Assembly (NCBI GenBank): GCA_019359115.1
Contig: JAHHHW010000090.1
Location: 1-59,509 of the forward strand
From: Pelatocladus maniniholoensis HA4357-MV3
Lineage (GTDB): Bacteria > Cyanobacteriota > Cyanobacteriia > Cyanobacteriales > Nostocaceae
Length of the DNA stretch: 59,509 nucleotides
Direction of reading: 5' to 3'
The stretch's first letter is position 1. Each line of letters begins with the position of its first letter. The notes under the pieces were generated by a model. The model worked only from the letters and a program-made list of their open reading frames with translations. It was not told where the DNA came from and did not search any database. Both the position numbers and the translations under genes were made by a program. Below are positions 45,701 through 55,487 of this stretch, piece by piece.

Positions 45701-46579
45701 CTATTCTCCCCTTCTCATTTGTCGCTTTTTCTCTTCTAAACCAGATCTCTTTTCTGGGGTGAGACTATCAAAACAGTGAGGACAACTAATACCTTCTTCA
45801 TAATGAGGAGAAGTTTTATCAGCTTCTGAAATTGGGTGTCCACAACCAACACACATCTCATGGGAACCGGGTTCTAACCCATGACTCACAGCGACTCGTT
45901 CATCGAAGACAAAACATTCCCCTTCCCAAAGACTTTCCTCTGCTGGAACTTCCTCTAAATATTTGAGAATACCGCCTTTGAGGTGATAAACTTCTTGAAA
46001 ACCTTGGGAAAGCATAAAAGAAGAAGCTTTTTCACAGCGAATACCACCAGTACAAAATAGTGCGACTTTCTTATACTGACTCGAATCAAGGTGTTTGTTT
46101 ACATATTCTGGAAATTGCCTAAATGATTCAGTGTTGGGATTTTGAGCTTTTTTAAAAGTGCCAATACTGAATTCATAATCATTGCGGGTGTCAATTACAA
46201 CCACTTCTGGATCAGAGATTATCTGATTCCAGTCTTTGGGAGTAACATAAGTTCCGACTTTTTCATTGGGGTCAATATCAGGTAGTCCAATTGTGACTAT
46301 TTCTTTTTTCAGGCGTACTTTCAGACGTTGAAATGGTGACTCTTCAGCAGTAGACTCTTTATGTTCCAAGTCAGCAAAACGAGAATCAGACCGCAAAAAA
46401 GATAACACTGAGTTAATACTTTCACGATCGCCTGCGATCGTCCCATTTATCCCTTCTTGGGCTAGTAAAATAGTTCCCTTAATACCTTGTGCTTGGCAAT
46501 AAGATAACAAAGATTGCTGTTTTTCAGCATAATCTGGCAGTTTAACAAATTTATAAAATGTAGCAACAACTAATGTCAT
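45701..46579 (-). CDS. trhO: tRNA uridine(34) hydroxylase TrhO (rhodanese family)
   Basis: TrhO (formerly YceA) hydroxylates U34 of some tRNAs. The 292-residue protein has the N-terminal acylphosphatase-like part, a rhodanese domain with the active cysteine in [13 protein letters not shown], and a C-terminal zinc-binding region ([12 protein letters not shown] ... ISCPHCF). ATG 46579 ([11 protein letters not shown]) is preferred; upstream codons run into repeat DNA. Confidence 0.9.
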   Translation of the reverse strand: MTLVVATFYKFVKLPDYAEKQQSLLSYCQAQGIKGTILLAQEGINGTIAGDRESINSVLSFLRSDSRFADLEHKESTAEESPFQRLKVRLKKEIVTIGLPDIDPNEKVGTYVTPKDWNQIISDPEVVVIDTRNDYEFSIGTFKKAQNPNTESFRQFPEYVNKHLDSSQYKKVALFCTGGIRCEKASSFMLSQGFQEVYHLKGGILKYLEEVPAEESLWEGECFVFDERVAVSHGLEPGSHEMCVGCGHPISEADKTSPHYEEGISCPHCFDSLTPEKRSGLEEKKRQMRRGE

Positions 46580-46625
46580 ATTTACGTAAATAGTTAGACG
46601 TTTAAACAGGATTTGTAAGTAATTT

Positions 46626-46762
46626 CTATAGCAGTTCTCGGTTGTGTCCAATACGTACCCCACCCCTTAATCCCCTAAGCGCTTGCGCTTAGGGGAGGTT
46701 TTGCGTCAGCAAAGCCGGGGTGGGGTTCCGACTGTATTGCAATCGAGTGAGAAGTGCTATAG
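46626..46762. mobile_element. MITE-like element, family F, copy 1
   Basis: Inverted ends CTATAGCAGTTCTC and GAGAAGTGCTATAG. The interior has a CCCCTAAGCGCTTGCGCTTAGGGG hairpin-type core. A second copy lies at 57112-57215. No reading frame. Confidence 0.7.
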
Positions 46763-46871
46763 TTTAAACATTATTTCTCAACTGTCCTTTGTCATTGGTA
46801 AGGCTTTAGGCATTTCCCATATTTATTATGTGATAGAAAACTGCTATAAATGCGATCGCTTGCATCCAAAA

Positions 46872-48138
46872 CTAAACCCATTCCCCAGGATCTACCTGAT
46901 AATAACCTTGCAATAATTTATACAATCCTGGTTGCATCTTCAACAACTGCTGTGGCTTTTCAAAAAATGTCTCAGTCGCCACAGCAAAAAACTCTGCGGG
47001 ATTAGTCGCACCATAACTATTCATCACATTTTTTATATCTCGTTGCACATCATTGCAGAGTTGTTGATATGCTTGTGTCATCACCCTAGACCAAATGGAA
47101 TAATCTGATTTTTGTGCCAATTTTGGCACACCCTGCGCTTTACCTTCCTCTTGATCTAACTGGTGAGCAAATTCATGCAAAATCACGTTATGTCCATCAT
47201 TCCAGTTGCGAGTGTCTTGTTGCACCTGTTCCCAAGATAATACTACTTGATCGCGACTCCACGACTCACCCAATCTTGCTACACGCCTTTCTTCAACAAT
47301 ATATTCACTAGTCGCAACAGTTTCGTTGACAAAATAGGCACTGGGATAAATTAAAATTGAACGTAGTTTGGGAAAATATTCGCCACGTTCATTCAGCAAC
47401 AGTAGAGATGCGATAGCAGCAACAGTTAACTTCATTTCTTCTGTCACCTGCAATCCTTGACAGCCAGTCAACGACCCAAGTCTAAAGACATTGGGCTAAA
47501 GCGCCTAAGACTTAGACAATAGTTGACCAGACTAAGTACCTTGTGTACTACGTTATTGGCAAGAGTTAAAGACCTACCAGGGGATGCGTAGCTAGTTCCT
47601 TGCTCTAGAACTGAAGGATTAAACAGATTTATTGGGTTAAGTCAGTGTCTTTCGGATAGTACCGACCAATAACATTGTCGAGGCTAACATTACTCCCGTA
47701 AGGGAAGGCTCCTTGGAGCAAAACCGTTATGCGTACAGGATTGCGAGATTTGAAATGGTAACTGTCCCATTTGAAAGTGCATTACAAAGGTACACCAAAT
47801 TAAGCAATTCCCGTGTAATGGTGCAAATATTTAAAGCGGTTAAAACCGCACGTGTCGCTTCCCTCTCAGCGCTAAAGCGACTGAGTTTCCCGCATACCGA
47901 GAGGTCTTATGAATTGTTTTTCTGTTAAAAATACTTGCACATGTCCTTGTAGGCGTCTGCGTTCATCGGGAGTAAGACGGGTGTAAATGGGAAGATTATT
48001 TTCAATAATAGAGTTCCAAAGTGGAGGAAAAAGACGTTTTTTAAGAAGATTTATTCGTTGTTTAGTGATGATGGAACTGATGAAAATTCCAGTGATAATT
48101 AGACCAATTATAAGTAAAACAATAATAGTTTTAATCAT
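46872..48138 (-). pseudogene. mtfA: MtfA-type zinc peptidase, split by a non-coding element
   Basis: The N-terminal part (48138-47908) has a membrane helix and RLFPPLWNSIIENNLPIYTR with HVQVFLTEKQFI. The C-terminal part (47471-46872) continues with TGCQGLQVTEEMKLTVAAIA, the zinc motif HEFAHQLDQEE, and EFFAVATETFFEKP. Together they make an MtfA family member of about 277 residues with an extra N-terminal anchor. Between them about 436 bp (47472-47907) interrupts the frame. MtfA is an aminopeptidase that in E. coli responds to the Mlc repressor. Unless the element is removed from RNA, the product is not made. Confidence 0.85.
47472..47907. mobile_element. Non-coding insertion in mtfA with hairpins (IS200/IS605-like remnant?)
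   Basis: About 436 bp with no conserved frame. It contains GCGGTTAAAACCGC (47836-47849) and the hairpin GTCGCTT...AAGCGAC (47854-47881) followed by a CGGTAT/ATACCG-type end. CTCTCAGCGCTAAAGCGACTG resembles right ends of TnpB-type elements in cyanobacteria. No clear target duplication was found, which is also normal for IS200/IS605. Origin is inference. Confidence 0.6.
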
Positions 48139-48209
48139 TGTTTTTTAGTTTGCTCTTTACCCGTAGTTAAGGCATCAGGGACAATTGCTCCTGATGCGGT
48201 ATAAAAAAA

Positions 48210-48920
48210 CTATCCTGCTAAATTACTCATCACAAATCTATTTTCTTGAGTACATAAAATCTCAAAAATTGCCATCGTAAAGTCTATAAGTTCTTGATCA
48301 TTCAATTCTCGACGCGATCGCTTGCCATATTTCTGTTCTAAATAACGTCTTCCTTGTTCTGGGTTCCAGTCTAATTGTTTTAAGTAAGTATCAGTTTGCG
48401 CCATAATTATTCTCCGTAATTCATGATTTGTAGTACTTTCCGGCTTTTGAATTTGATTAATTCTCTGACTAATCTTTTGTTCTAAAGATTGTAAGTCAAT
48501 TTCGTTGTGTTCGTTCCAAGTAATCTTGATTTCTTGATATGTTATTGGATTATAAATTGTACAAAATACAACTTTTTTGTCCCCTGGAGAAACCGCAATT
48601 GTCAATGGTTGATGCAGTTGTTCATTTGTAATAATATCCAAAGATAACAATAAGCTTTTAGAGAAGTAAGAATCTCTACCAGAACGGATGATGTAAGGTT
48701 GTTCTGCTAAAACATGCAAATCTGTTTTCTCTCTTTTTCCAAACTTTGTCTCAACTGTTTTGTTACATTCTATTTTTGTGATTATTCCAGTTAAAGCTTT
48801 GTCATAAATTGGTATATGTTGCTCTTGTTCAGAAAGCATATACCAACAATGATCTGCTTCTCTACTAACAAAAACATATTGAGGTTTTGGTACACTTCCA
48901 AATCCAAGTTTAATTTCCAT
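48210..48920 (-). CDS. Hypothetical protein, 236 aa
   Basis: I do not recognise the N-terminal ~170 residues. The C-terminal segment YLKQLDWNPEQGRRYLEQKY with GKRSRRELNDQELIDF looks like a helical module also seen at the ends of other cyanobacterial proteins, possibly nucleic-acid binding. No transmembrane segment. It is next to the mtfA N-terminal piece on the same strand. Confidence 0.6.
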   Translation of the reverse strand: MEIKLGFGSVPKPQYVFVSREADHCWYMLSEQEQHIPIYDKALTGIITKIECNKTVETKFGKREKTDLHVLAEQPYIIRSGRDSYFSKSLLLSLDIITNEQLHQPLTIAVSPGDKKVVFCTIYNPITYQEIKITWNEHNEIDLQSLEQKISQRINQIQKPESTTNHELRRIIMAQTDTYLKQLDWNPEQGRRYLEQKYGKRSRRELNDQELIDFTMAIFEILCTQENRFVMSNLAG

Positions 48921-49293
48921 ATTGCCTCTATGTGATGCGATTTAGTGATTTACCAACGGGTTTTACACGTGATTCTGCAAAACCAAGAGTTTGGTTACAC
49001 ATATAGTTCCCTGATGTAGAGAGTAATTATTTAGCGGGAGCAAAAGAAATTCACATTGAATAAGATATATTTTAGTATTTTTGTACTAAAAAAGAAAAGC
49101 AAAGAATTAATACGATTTCGCTTTATCAGCCTACACAAATGCAGGGGTGTATAGTGGGAGCATCTCAAATATTCAGAGACAAAAGGATAAAATCAGGGTA
49201 TTTAACAATGGCAATTGTTATAAATCCTACAGACGATTGGGTAGAGACACGAGGAATATCGCGTCTTGACTCTTGAATCTTGACTTTTGACTA
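48921..49293. other. Gap with a solo family-A end
   Basis: About 370 bp without a gene. GGGAGCATCTCAAATATTCA at about 49155-49174 matches the left end of MITE family A with one change, but no right end follows. Confidence 0.5.
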
Positions 49294-50394
49294 ATGACTA
49301 ATCAAATTAAAATCGCTGTCGTTGGAGTGGGGCGTTGGGGTGTAAATTTGCTGCGGAATTTTCTGGAGCATCCCCAAGTCATCGTTGCAGCTGTGGTAGA
49401 CCCGAATCTAGAGTGTTTGGCAAAGATAAAACGCCAATTTTTTTCAAAAAACACTACAAATCATAATGTATTATTAACAACCGAGTGGTCAGAAATTAAA
49501 CAAATCATAGATTTAGATGCAGTAGTCATTGCTACCCCTGCCAGCACACATTATTCCTTAATTACTGACGCCTTAAATTGGGGATACCATGTTTTAGCAG
49601 AAAAACCTTTAACTTTAGATCCGACAGAATGTTATAAACTCTGCCAGCTAGCCCAAAAACAGCAACGGCAACTAATGGTTGACCATACTTATCTATTTCA
49701 TCCAGCAGTGGAACGAGGGCAAAATGTTGTTCATACAGGAGAATTAGGGGATTTACGCTATGGCTATGCTTATCGCACTCATTTGGGGCCAGTTCGCCAA
49801 GATGTTGATGCACTATGGGATTTAGCTATTCACGACATTGCAATATTCAATGCTTGGTTAGGTCAGCAACCAGTGAGTGTACAGGCTTCAGGTAGGGTGT
49901 GGCTACAAGGGGGACATGGGGGACACGGGGGACAAGGAGGAGTTTTTTCTTCTTTGTCTCCCTTGTCTTTATCTAAAAGACTTGCCGATCTGGTTTGGGT
50001 GACACTAAATTACGCTAATGGTTTTCAAGCTTATATTCATTTGTGTTGGCTGAATGCTGATAAGCAGCGACGTTTAGTAGTTGTAGGTAGTCGAGGTAGT
50101 TTGATTTTTGATGAAATGTCAGCTATATCACCTTTAACGCTGCTGCATGGAGAGTTAGAAGTAGAAAAAAATCATTTTGTTACTATAAATCAAAGCCAAC
50201 AAGTGCTGCAAGTCGAAAAAAATGAACCATTAAAACGAGTGTGCGATCGCTTTGTTAGCTGTGTTCATAACAATACTCCTTGCCCAGTTTCCTCTGTTTG
50301 GGTAGGGACACAGTTAGTAAATATTCTTGCTGCTCTGACAGAATCACTTAACCAGGATGGCAAACCTGTTGTGCTGAACACAAATCTGTACTGA
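49294..50394 (+). CDS. Gfo/Idh/MocA-family oxidoreductase
   Basis: A 366-residue NAD(P)-dependent oxidoreductase with Rossmann motif GVGRWGVNLLRNF, EKP (AEKPLTLDP) and HDIAIFNAWLG, the family's catalytic region. Residues about 204-228 (GGHGGHGGQGG ... SPLSLSK) look inserted: they are coded by GGGGGACA repeat DNA (49903-49977) and keep the frame. Substrate unknown; sugars or inositols are usual. Its 3' end overlaps the convergent kinase gene by 47 bp. Confidence 0.85.
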   Translation: MTNQIKIAVVGVGRWGVNLLRNFLEHPQVIVAAVVDPNLECLAKIKRQFFSKNTTNHNVLLTTEWSEIKQIIDLDAVVIATPASTHYSLITDALNWGYHVLAEKPLTLDPTECYKLCQLAQKQQRQLMVDHTYLFHPAVERGQNVVHTGELGDLRYGYAYRTHLGPVRQDVDALWDLAIHDIAIFNAWLGQQPVSVQASGRVWLQGGHGGHGGQGGVFSSLSPLSLSKRLADLVWVTLNYANGFQAYIHLCWLNADKQRRLVVVGSRGSLIFDEMSAISPLTLLHGELEVEKNHFVTINQSQQVLQVEKNEPLKRVCDRFVSCVHNNTPCPVSSVWVGTQLVNILAALTESLNQDGKPVVLNTNLY

Positions 50395-52318
50395 GTTCTG
50401 GCTTTTGGCTAGCACAGTTTAATTCTCCGACTTTGCCATTTTCCTCATCTTCTGTTGTCTCCTGGCGGGTATCTATCAAAGGTAAAATAATGCTCACTGT
50501 TGTACCTTGATTGATACCTCTACTTTCAAGAGTGATCTTACCTCCCATTAGTTCAACTAAGTTCCGTGAAATGGCTAGTCCCAGCCCAGTACCGCCAAAT
50601 TTGCGTGTAGTAGCATCATCCACCATGACAAATGGGCGAAATAGCTTTTGTTGCTGGGTGGGATCAATCCCCACACCTGTGTCTTGAACACTGACAATTA
50701 CCTGGTATTTACTATCAATTTGTTGAATTTCTGTTGTAATTGTGATGCTACCTTCATCAGTAAATTTAGTTGCATTACCGATAATATTAATTAGTACCTG
50801 CTTCAATTTGGCTGGGTCAGCATTCACCAAAATGAATTCACTCATCTGTTGAGGAATGTTTAACTGCAATCCTTTTTGTTGAATATTCACAGATTGCAAA
50901 TTAATGACCTCTTTGAGTAATTTCTGAAGGTCAATTGGTTCTAAAGACACAGATAGTTTACCAGCTTCTATTTTGGAAATATCTAGCAATTCGTTAATTA
51001 TACCTAGTAAGTGAATTGCCGTTTCATCAGCACGCTTAAGAAACTCTAGTTCTTCTTCTCTGTCATCACACAAGTCATCTCGAACCAGACGAATACAGTT
51101 AATAATAATGTGTAATGGATTTCTCAATTCATGGGAAGTTGCTGCTAAAAATTGGCTTTTACTCTGGTTGGCATTTTTGGCTTCTTTCCAAGCTATTTCT
51201 ACTTCTTCCGCCCAAGCTTTGAGGCGTTCTAGCATTTGATCTAAGGCTTGCGCTAGTTGATTGAACTCCCGAATTTTTAAGTTGTGCGGAACTGGTACTG
51301 TGCTGTGGTAACTGTGGAGATTGAGAGCATAGTCACGCAGTTCTTCAACTGGAAGTGCTAGACAACGAGCTAAATACAAAGATGCCAATACACTAGCGCC
51401 AATTAAGCCTACTGTCAAAACGATCAAAATTAGTTTGATTTGCCCTAAATCATACAAAGCATTATCTAGACCAGTAACCGCTAAAATCACCCATTTTTGC
51501 TGTTTTCCTTGGATAATTGGACTGTCAATAGCAGTGTAACCAGCGAGTAATTCTTCTCCCTGTTTATCAAAAAATAAATGCAGAGTATCTTGTTTACCAG
51601 CAATGGCATTTTTCACTATCATTTGTAGACGTGAAGCATCTATGTGCTGGGCAATATTAGTACCAATTCGGCTGGCGATTGGATGTGCTAAAATTGTACC
51701 GTTTTCGGCAATAACAACTGTAGAACCTGTTAGTAAACCTGGTTTATTTTTAATTTTTTCGCGTAACAAAGCTGATTTGAAAACTAAGTTATAGCGCCAC
51801 TCGCCAGCTTGGTCATAGACTGGCGCTGATAGCAATAGTTTCAGTTTACTTTGTTCATCTCTATTACCAGTTGTATTTAAATTTGATGGTGATAATAGTT
51901 TTACTTCTAACCCATTGCTATAAAAATCAGCATTAGACTGATTCACAGGTTCTTGACCACACGTACTAGCACTTATTTCATCGCTATTAGAATCTACTAA
52001 TTGTATACATTCAATTTGCCGTGGTTGCTGTTGCGCTAGTTGATTGATAAAATCTTCTTTTTGAGCAAGTGTACCTGATTGAATCACCTGTGTTTGAGTA
52101 GCAGTGAACAAATTAGCTTTTAAAGCAGAGATTGTATCGGCAACTTTTTCTCCCTTAAGAACAGCACTTGCTGTTAAATTTTGACGGGCAGTTTCTAAAA
52201 GGCTATAACGTGCTTTTTGATAGGCAACTATTTCACCTATCAATAAAACTGGAACAGATAGAAGCAAAATTTTTGATACTAAAATCCGCCTAAAGGAGGA
52301 TTGACGCTGGTTAGCCAT
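50348..52318 (-). CDS. Membrane sensor histidine kinase
   Basis: A 656-residue kinase. A membrane helix near the N-terminus, a large extracytoplasmic sensor (about residues 35-290, Cache-like), a second helix, HAMP, HisKA with FLAATSHELRNPLHII, and HATPase_c with NIIGNATKFT, DTGVGIDPTQQ and GGTGLGLAIS. No receiver domain is fused and no response regulator is adjacent. ATG 52318 (MANQRQSSFRR) is preferred to 52366. Signal sensed is unknown. Confidence 0.88.
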   Translation of the reverse strand: MANQRQSSFRRILVSKILLLSVPVLLIGEIVAYQKARYSLLETARQNLTASAVLKGEKVADTISALKANLFTATQTQVIQSGTLAQKEDFINQLAQQQPRQIECIQLVDSNSDEISASTCGQEPVNQSNADFYSNGLEVKLLSPSNLNTTGNRDEQSKLKLLLSAPVYDQAGEWRYNLVFKSALLREKIKNKPGLLTGSTVVIAENGTILAHPIASRIGTNIAQHIDASRLQMIVKNAIAGKQDTLHLFFDKQGEELLAGYTAIDSPIIQGKQQKWVILAVTGLDNALYDLGQIKLILIVLTVGLIGASVLASLYLARCLALPVEELRDYALNLHSYHSTVPVPHNLKIREFNQLAQALDQMLERLKAWAEEVEIAWKEAKNANQSKSQFLAATSHELRNPLHIIINCIRLVRDDLCDDREEELEFLKRADETAIHLLGIINELLDISKIEAGKLSVSLEPIDLQKLLKEVINLQSVNIQQKGLQLNIPQQMSEFILVNADPAKLKQVLINIIGNATKFTDEGSITITTEIQQIDSKYQVIVSVQDTGVGIDPTQQQKLFRPFVMVDDATTRKFGGTGLGLAISRNLVELMGGKITLESRGINQGTTVSIILPLIDTRQETTEDEENGKVGELNCASQKPELSTDLCSAQQVCHPG

Positions 52319-52605
52319 CGGCACTCTCACTTGGCATTTGCAAACCACAACAGCAACTAAATGCAATTAAATTAATTACTATTTTTAAGCGATAAATATT
52401 GGTTGATGCCAAAAATTTTAAACCATTAGATAGCTGGATAGCAAAAAAATATATATTATACAAACCCTGAAAGCAACTAGTTATAATTGCAACTTTGACC
52501 AGATGTAAATAAAGTTGTGAAATTAGTTGTAAACAGGAGTTTGCCAGCATGATTCTTTCTGATAATCCAAAGTAAAAATATAGACAAAATATACAAATCA
52601 AATCA

Positions 52606-53292
52606 ATGGTGCAATATCGACCTTATACTACGGTGGTTTTAGCCATGAGTGCAGATGGCAAGATAGCTGATGTTACGCGATCGCCTGCTCGTTTTGGCTC
52701 CAAGAGTGATAAAGCACATCTGGAAAACAGAATTGCTACTGCTGATGCAGTCTTATTTGGTGCTGGTACTCTCCGTGCCTACGGTACAACATTAACCGTA
52801 ACAAATCCACAACTACTGCAAAATCGGATACAAGGGGGTAAACCCCTTCAACCAGTACATATTGTAACTACACACTCAGCCAACCTAAATCCGGAAATTC
52901 GCTTTTTTCAACAGCCAGTTCAACGTTGGTTACTCACTACAAGCACAGGGGCGGTTTTTTGGCATAAAAGACCTGAATTTGAGCAGATTATGGTCTTTGA
53001 AACGGAAGAGGGAAAAATTGATGTTGCAGCAGCTCTGGAGCATCTCTCAAAATTGGGAATAGCACAATTAGCTATATTAGGTGGTGGTGAACTAGTCGCC
53101 TCGCTGCTGGAATTAGATTTAATCGATGAACTTTGGCTGACTATTTGTCCCTTGATTTTAGGTGGTGTTGCTGCGCCAACACCAGTTGAAGGTAAAGGAT
53201 TTCTACCACAACTAGCTCCTCGGTTACAACTTATAGAAGTTGATAGGGTAGACCAAGAAGTTTTTCTTCATTATCGAATTGTTAGTGATTAG
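52606..53292 (+). CDS. RibD C-terminal-domain (DHFR-like) reductase
   Basis: A 228-residue protein with MSADGKIADVTRSP and LGIAQLAILGGGELVASLL, the two NADP-binding signatures of the RibD_C reductase fold. Stand-alone forms may act in riboflavin synthesis or as pyrimidine/pterin reductases. The deaminase half of RibD is absent. The stop TAG is the first part of a GTAGAGACG palindrome. Confidence 0.82.
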   Translation: MVQYRPYTTVVLAMSADGKIADVTRSPARFGSKSDKAHLENRIATADAVLFGAGTLRAYGTTLTVTNPQLLQNRIQGGKPLQPVHIVTTHSANLNPEIRFFQQPVQRWLLTTSTGAVFWHKRPEFEQIMVFETEEGKIDVAAALEHLSKLGIAQLAILGGGELVASLLELDLIDELWLTICPLILGGVAAPTPVEGKGFLPQLAPRLQLIEVDRVDQEVFLHYRIVSD

Positions 53293-53319
53293 TAGAGACG
53301 CGATTAATCGCGTCTCTAC
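53292..53319 (+). terminator. Perfect 28-bp GTAGAGACG palindrome
   Basis: GTAGAGACGCGATT is followed immediately by its complement, then ACAATAG. It overlaps the stop codon of the RibD-like gene by one base. It belongs to the same repeat family as 232-260 and 37401-37430. Terminator role is plausible. Confidence 0.55.
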
Positions 53320-53391
53320 AATAGTTAATAGTTATTTCTCTGTTGTCTCCCCACACTCTCCACTTTCAAGGGTAGGTATTTAATCTTAAGG

Positions 53392-53517
53392 CTTAATGTT
53401 CTAGCTTTAAGTCTTAATGTTCTAGCTTTAAGTCTTAATGTTCTAGCTTTAAGTCTTAATGTTCTAGCTTTAAGGCTTAATGTTCTAGCTTTAAGGCTTC
53501 ATGTTCTAGCTTTAAGG
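53392..53517. repeat. 21-bp tandem repeat, six units
   Basis: CTTAATGTTCTAGCTTTAAGT repeats exactly every 21 bp from 53392, with G/T and T/C changes, then degenerates into GCTTAAGGTTACAAC and its partial complement up to about 53560. 21 is three heptamers, a typical short tandem repeat of this group. No gene. Confidence 0.9.
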
Positions 53518-53648
53518 CTTAAGGTTACAACATTAAGGCTTAACCTTGTAACATTGATGACTAAAGTTTGTTGGGAGTGCAAAGGGACTTTCACGCTCCC
53601 GCTAAGTCTTGGTAAAATGATTATTAACTTTTGTATCGGAAGCCCGCG

Positions 53649-54830
53649 ATGGTGGAACAATTAAAACCTCGCTACTCTGTTGCTTGGATTAACAAAATTA
53701 CCGAAATTCCTCAATCAGCCTGGGATGCTTTAGCACTACCACTGACAACCCCGTTTTTAGAGTGGAATTGGCTGAACAATTTAGAAACTTCAGGTAGTGC
53801 TACAGCTAAAACGGGTTGGCTACCCAATCACTTGACTTTGTGGCGAGATCGGACACTGGTTGCTGTTGCACCACTTTACTTGAAAGGACATAGTTATGGT
53901 GAATTTGTGTTTGATCACCAATGGGCTGATTTGGCGCAACGTATTGGTGTGGAATATTACCCAAAAATGTTGGGAATGACACCATTTACTCCTGCGGAAG
54001 GTTATCGATTTTTAATCGCACCTGGGGAAGATGAAGATGAAATCACAGCAATTATGGTGCATGAAATTGATGCTTTTTGCTCAAAACACCAGATTTCTGG
54101 TTGTCATTTTCTGTATGTAGATCCCCAATGGCGTCCTGTTTTAGAACGCTGTGGTTTTACTACTTGGCTGCACCACAGTTATATTTGGGAAAATCTTGGC
54201 TTTCAAACTTTTGATGATTATTTGGCAGTATTTAATGCTAACCAGCGTCGTAATATCAAGCGCGAACGCAAAGCTGTAGAAAAAGCTGGTTTACGATTAC
54301 AACCCTTGAGTGGCGAGGAAATTCCCAAGTCTTTGTTTGGGTTAATGTATGAATTTTATGCAGATACTTGCGATAAGTTTGGCTGGTGGGGTAGCAAATA
54401 TTTAACAAAGCGATTTTTTGAGCAGTTACACGAGAATTATCGCGATCGCGTTTTATTTTTCGCCGCATATAACGAACAAAATCAGCATCAACCAATGGGG
54501 ATGTCTTTTTGTTTATTCAAGGACGATAGAATGTATGGGCGCTACTGGGGTAGTTTTCAAGAAATAGATTGCTTACATTTTGATGCTTGTTATTATGCCC
54601 CGATTGCATGGGCGATCGCTAACGGTATCCAAATCTTTGATCCCGGTGCAGGTGGACGCCATAAAAAACGTCGTGGTTTTCCTGCACAGCCTAACTACAG
54701 TTTGCATCGCTTTTACAATAATCGTTTGCGAAAAATTTTATGTTCTTATATTGATGAAGTAAATGAACTCGAACAGCAAGAAATTGAGGTAATCAATACA
54801 GAATTACCATTTTCTCAAAAAAATAATTGA
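53649..54830 (+). CDS. FemAB-like / GNAT-fold protein
   Basis: A 393-residue protein matching the FemAB-like (PF04339-type) family of acyltransferase-fold proteins found in proteobacteria and cyanobacteria, with AVFNANQRRNIKRERKAVEK in the middle and FDPGAGGRHKKRRGFPAQPNY near the C-terminus. Some relatives are thought to act on peptidoglycan or aminoacyl transfer, but this is not settled. ATG 53649 is preferred; a TTG 18 bp upstream is unlikely. Confidence 0.78.
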   Translation: MVEQLKPRYSVAWINKITEIPQSAWDALALPLTTPFLEWNWLNNLETSGSATAKTGWLPNHLTLWRDRTLVAVAPLYLKGHSYGEFVFDHQWADLAQRIGVEYYPKMLGMTPFTPAEGYRFLIAPGEDEDEITAIMVHEIDAFCSKHQISGCHFLYVDPQWRPVLERCGFTTWLHHSYIWENLGFQTFDDYLAVFNANQRRNIKRERKAVEKAGLRLQPLSGEEIPKSLFGLMYEFYADTCDKFGWWGSKYLTKRFFEQLHENYRDRVLFFAAYNEQNQHQPMGMSFCLFKDDRMYGRYWGSFQEIDCLHFDACYYAPIAWAIANGIQIFDPGAGGRHKKRRGFPAQPNYSLHRFYNNRLRKILCSYIDEVNELEQQEIEVINTELPFSQKNN

Positions 54831-54931
54831 GATTTAAAAATAGCTTTCACAAGAATATTTTGAGGTAGATAAGAATTAAACTTGAGAAAGGATGAAAAAT
54901 TCCTGAATCAAGTTTACGTTTTACGGTAAGT

Positions 54932-55315
54932 ATGGGTTTGAAATTGGAAGATATAGCGCAAATAGATAATAAGCTTTCTCAGCGTCATATTGATCTTGAT
55001 CCCGGTGGATATTTCATTATTTACTTAGAGCAAGAAACAGGGCTGATTTGTGCCAAGCATTTCACAAATGTAATTGATGACCATGGTTTAGCAGTAGATC
55101 CAGAAACAGGAAAAGTAATTCCTGCACGAGGAAAAGTTGGACGAACTCACACAACAGTATTTACAGGTAGGACAGCAAAAGAATTATCTGTGGAAATATT
55201 TGAAAAAACAAAGCCCTGTCCCGTGACTCAGCTAGATCATGCAGCTTATTTAGGTCGAGAATTTGTTCGTGCTGAGATTGCTTTAGTGACAGGGCAAGAG
55301 TATATTCAAGATTAA
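54932..55315 (+). CDS. DUF4346 family protein
   Basis: A 127-residue cyanobacterial protein with IDLDPGGYFIIYLEQETGLI and LDHAAYLGREFVRAEIALVTGQEYIQD, the DUF4346 pattern. Occurs next to or fused with pterin-related proteins elsewhere. Function unknown. No signal or membrane segment. Confidence 0.75.
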   Translation: MGLKLEDIAQIDNKLSQRHIDLDPGGYFIIYLEQETGLICAKHFTNVIDDHGLAVDPETGKVIPARGKVGRTHTTVFTGRTAKELSVEIFEKTKPCPVTQLDHAAYLGREFVRAEIALVTGQEYIQD

Positions 55316-55375
55316 TTGGAATTTGTTAGTAGTTAGTAGTTAATCACCACTAAGTAAGTGGGTCAAATTAAATAT

Positions 55376-55439
55376 AAAACCTCACCCTCAATCCCTCTCC
55401 TTAGTAAGGAGAGGGAAGCTGGAGGCAGGGTGAGGTTTT
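55376..55439. terminator. Bidirectional hairpin between convergent genes
   Basis: 13-bp outer arms AAAACCTCACCCT / AGGGTGAGGTTTT enclose a second 11-bp stem CCCTCTCCTTA / TAAGGAGAGGG. T runs at both ends fit termination in both directions between the DUF4346 and Psb32-like genes. Confidence 0.75.
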
Positions 55440-55487
55440 ATTTTATCTTTAATTACACCTACCAACTTAACTACTAACTACTAACCA

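Noticed and set aside
47713-47928. 71-codon frame inside the element in mtfA
   Set aside because: It runs through hairpin sequences and into mtfA on the opposite strand; no resemblance to a protein family.
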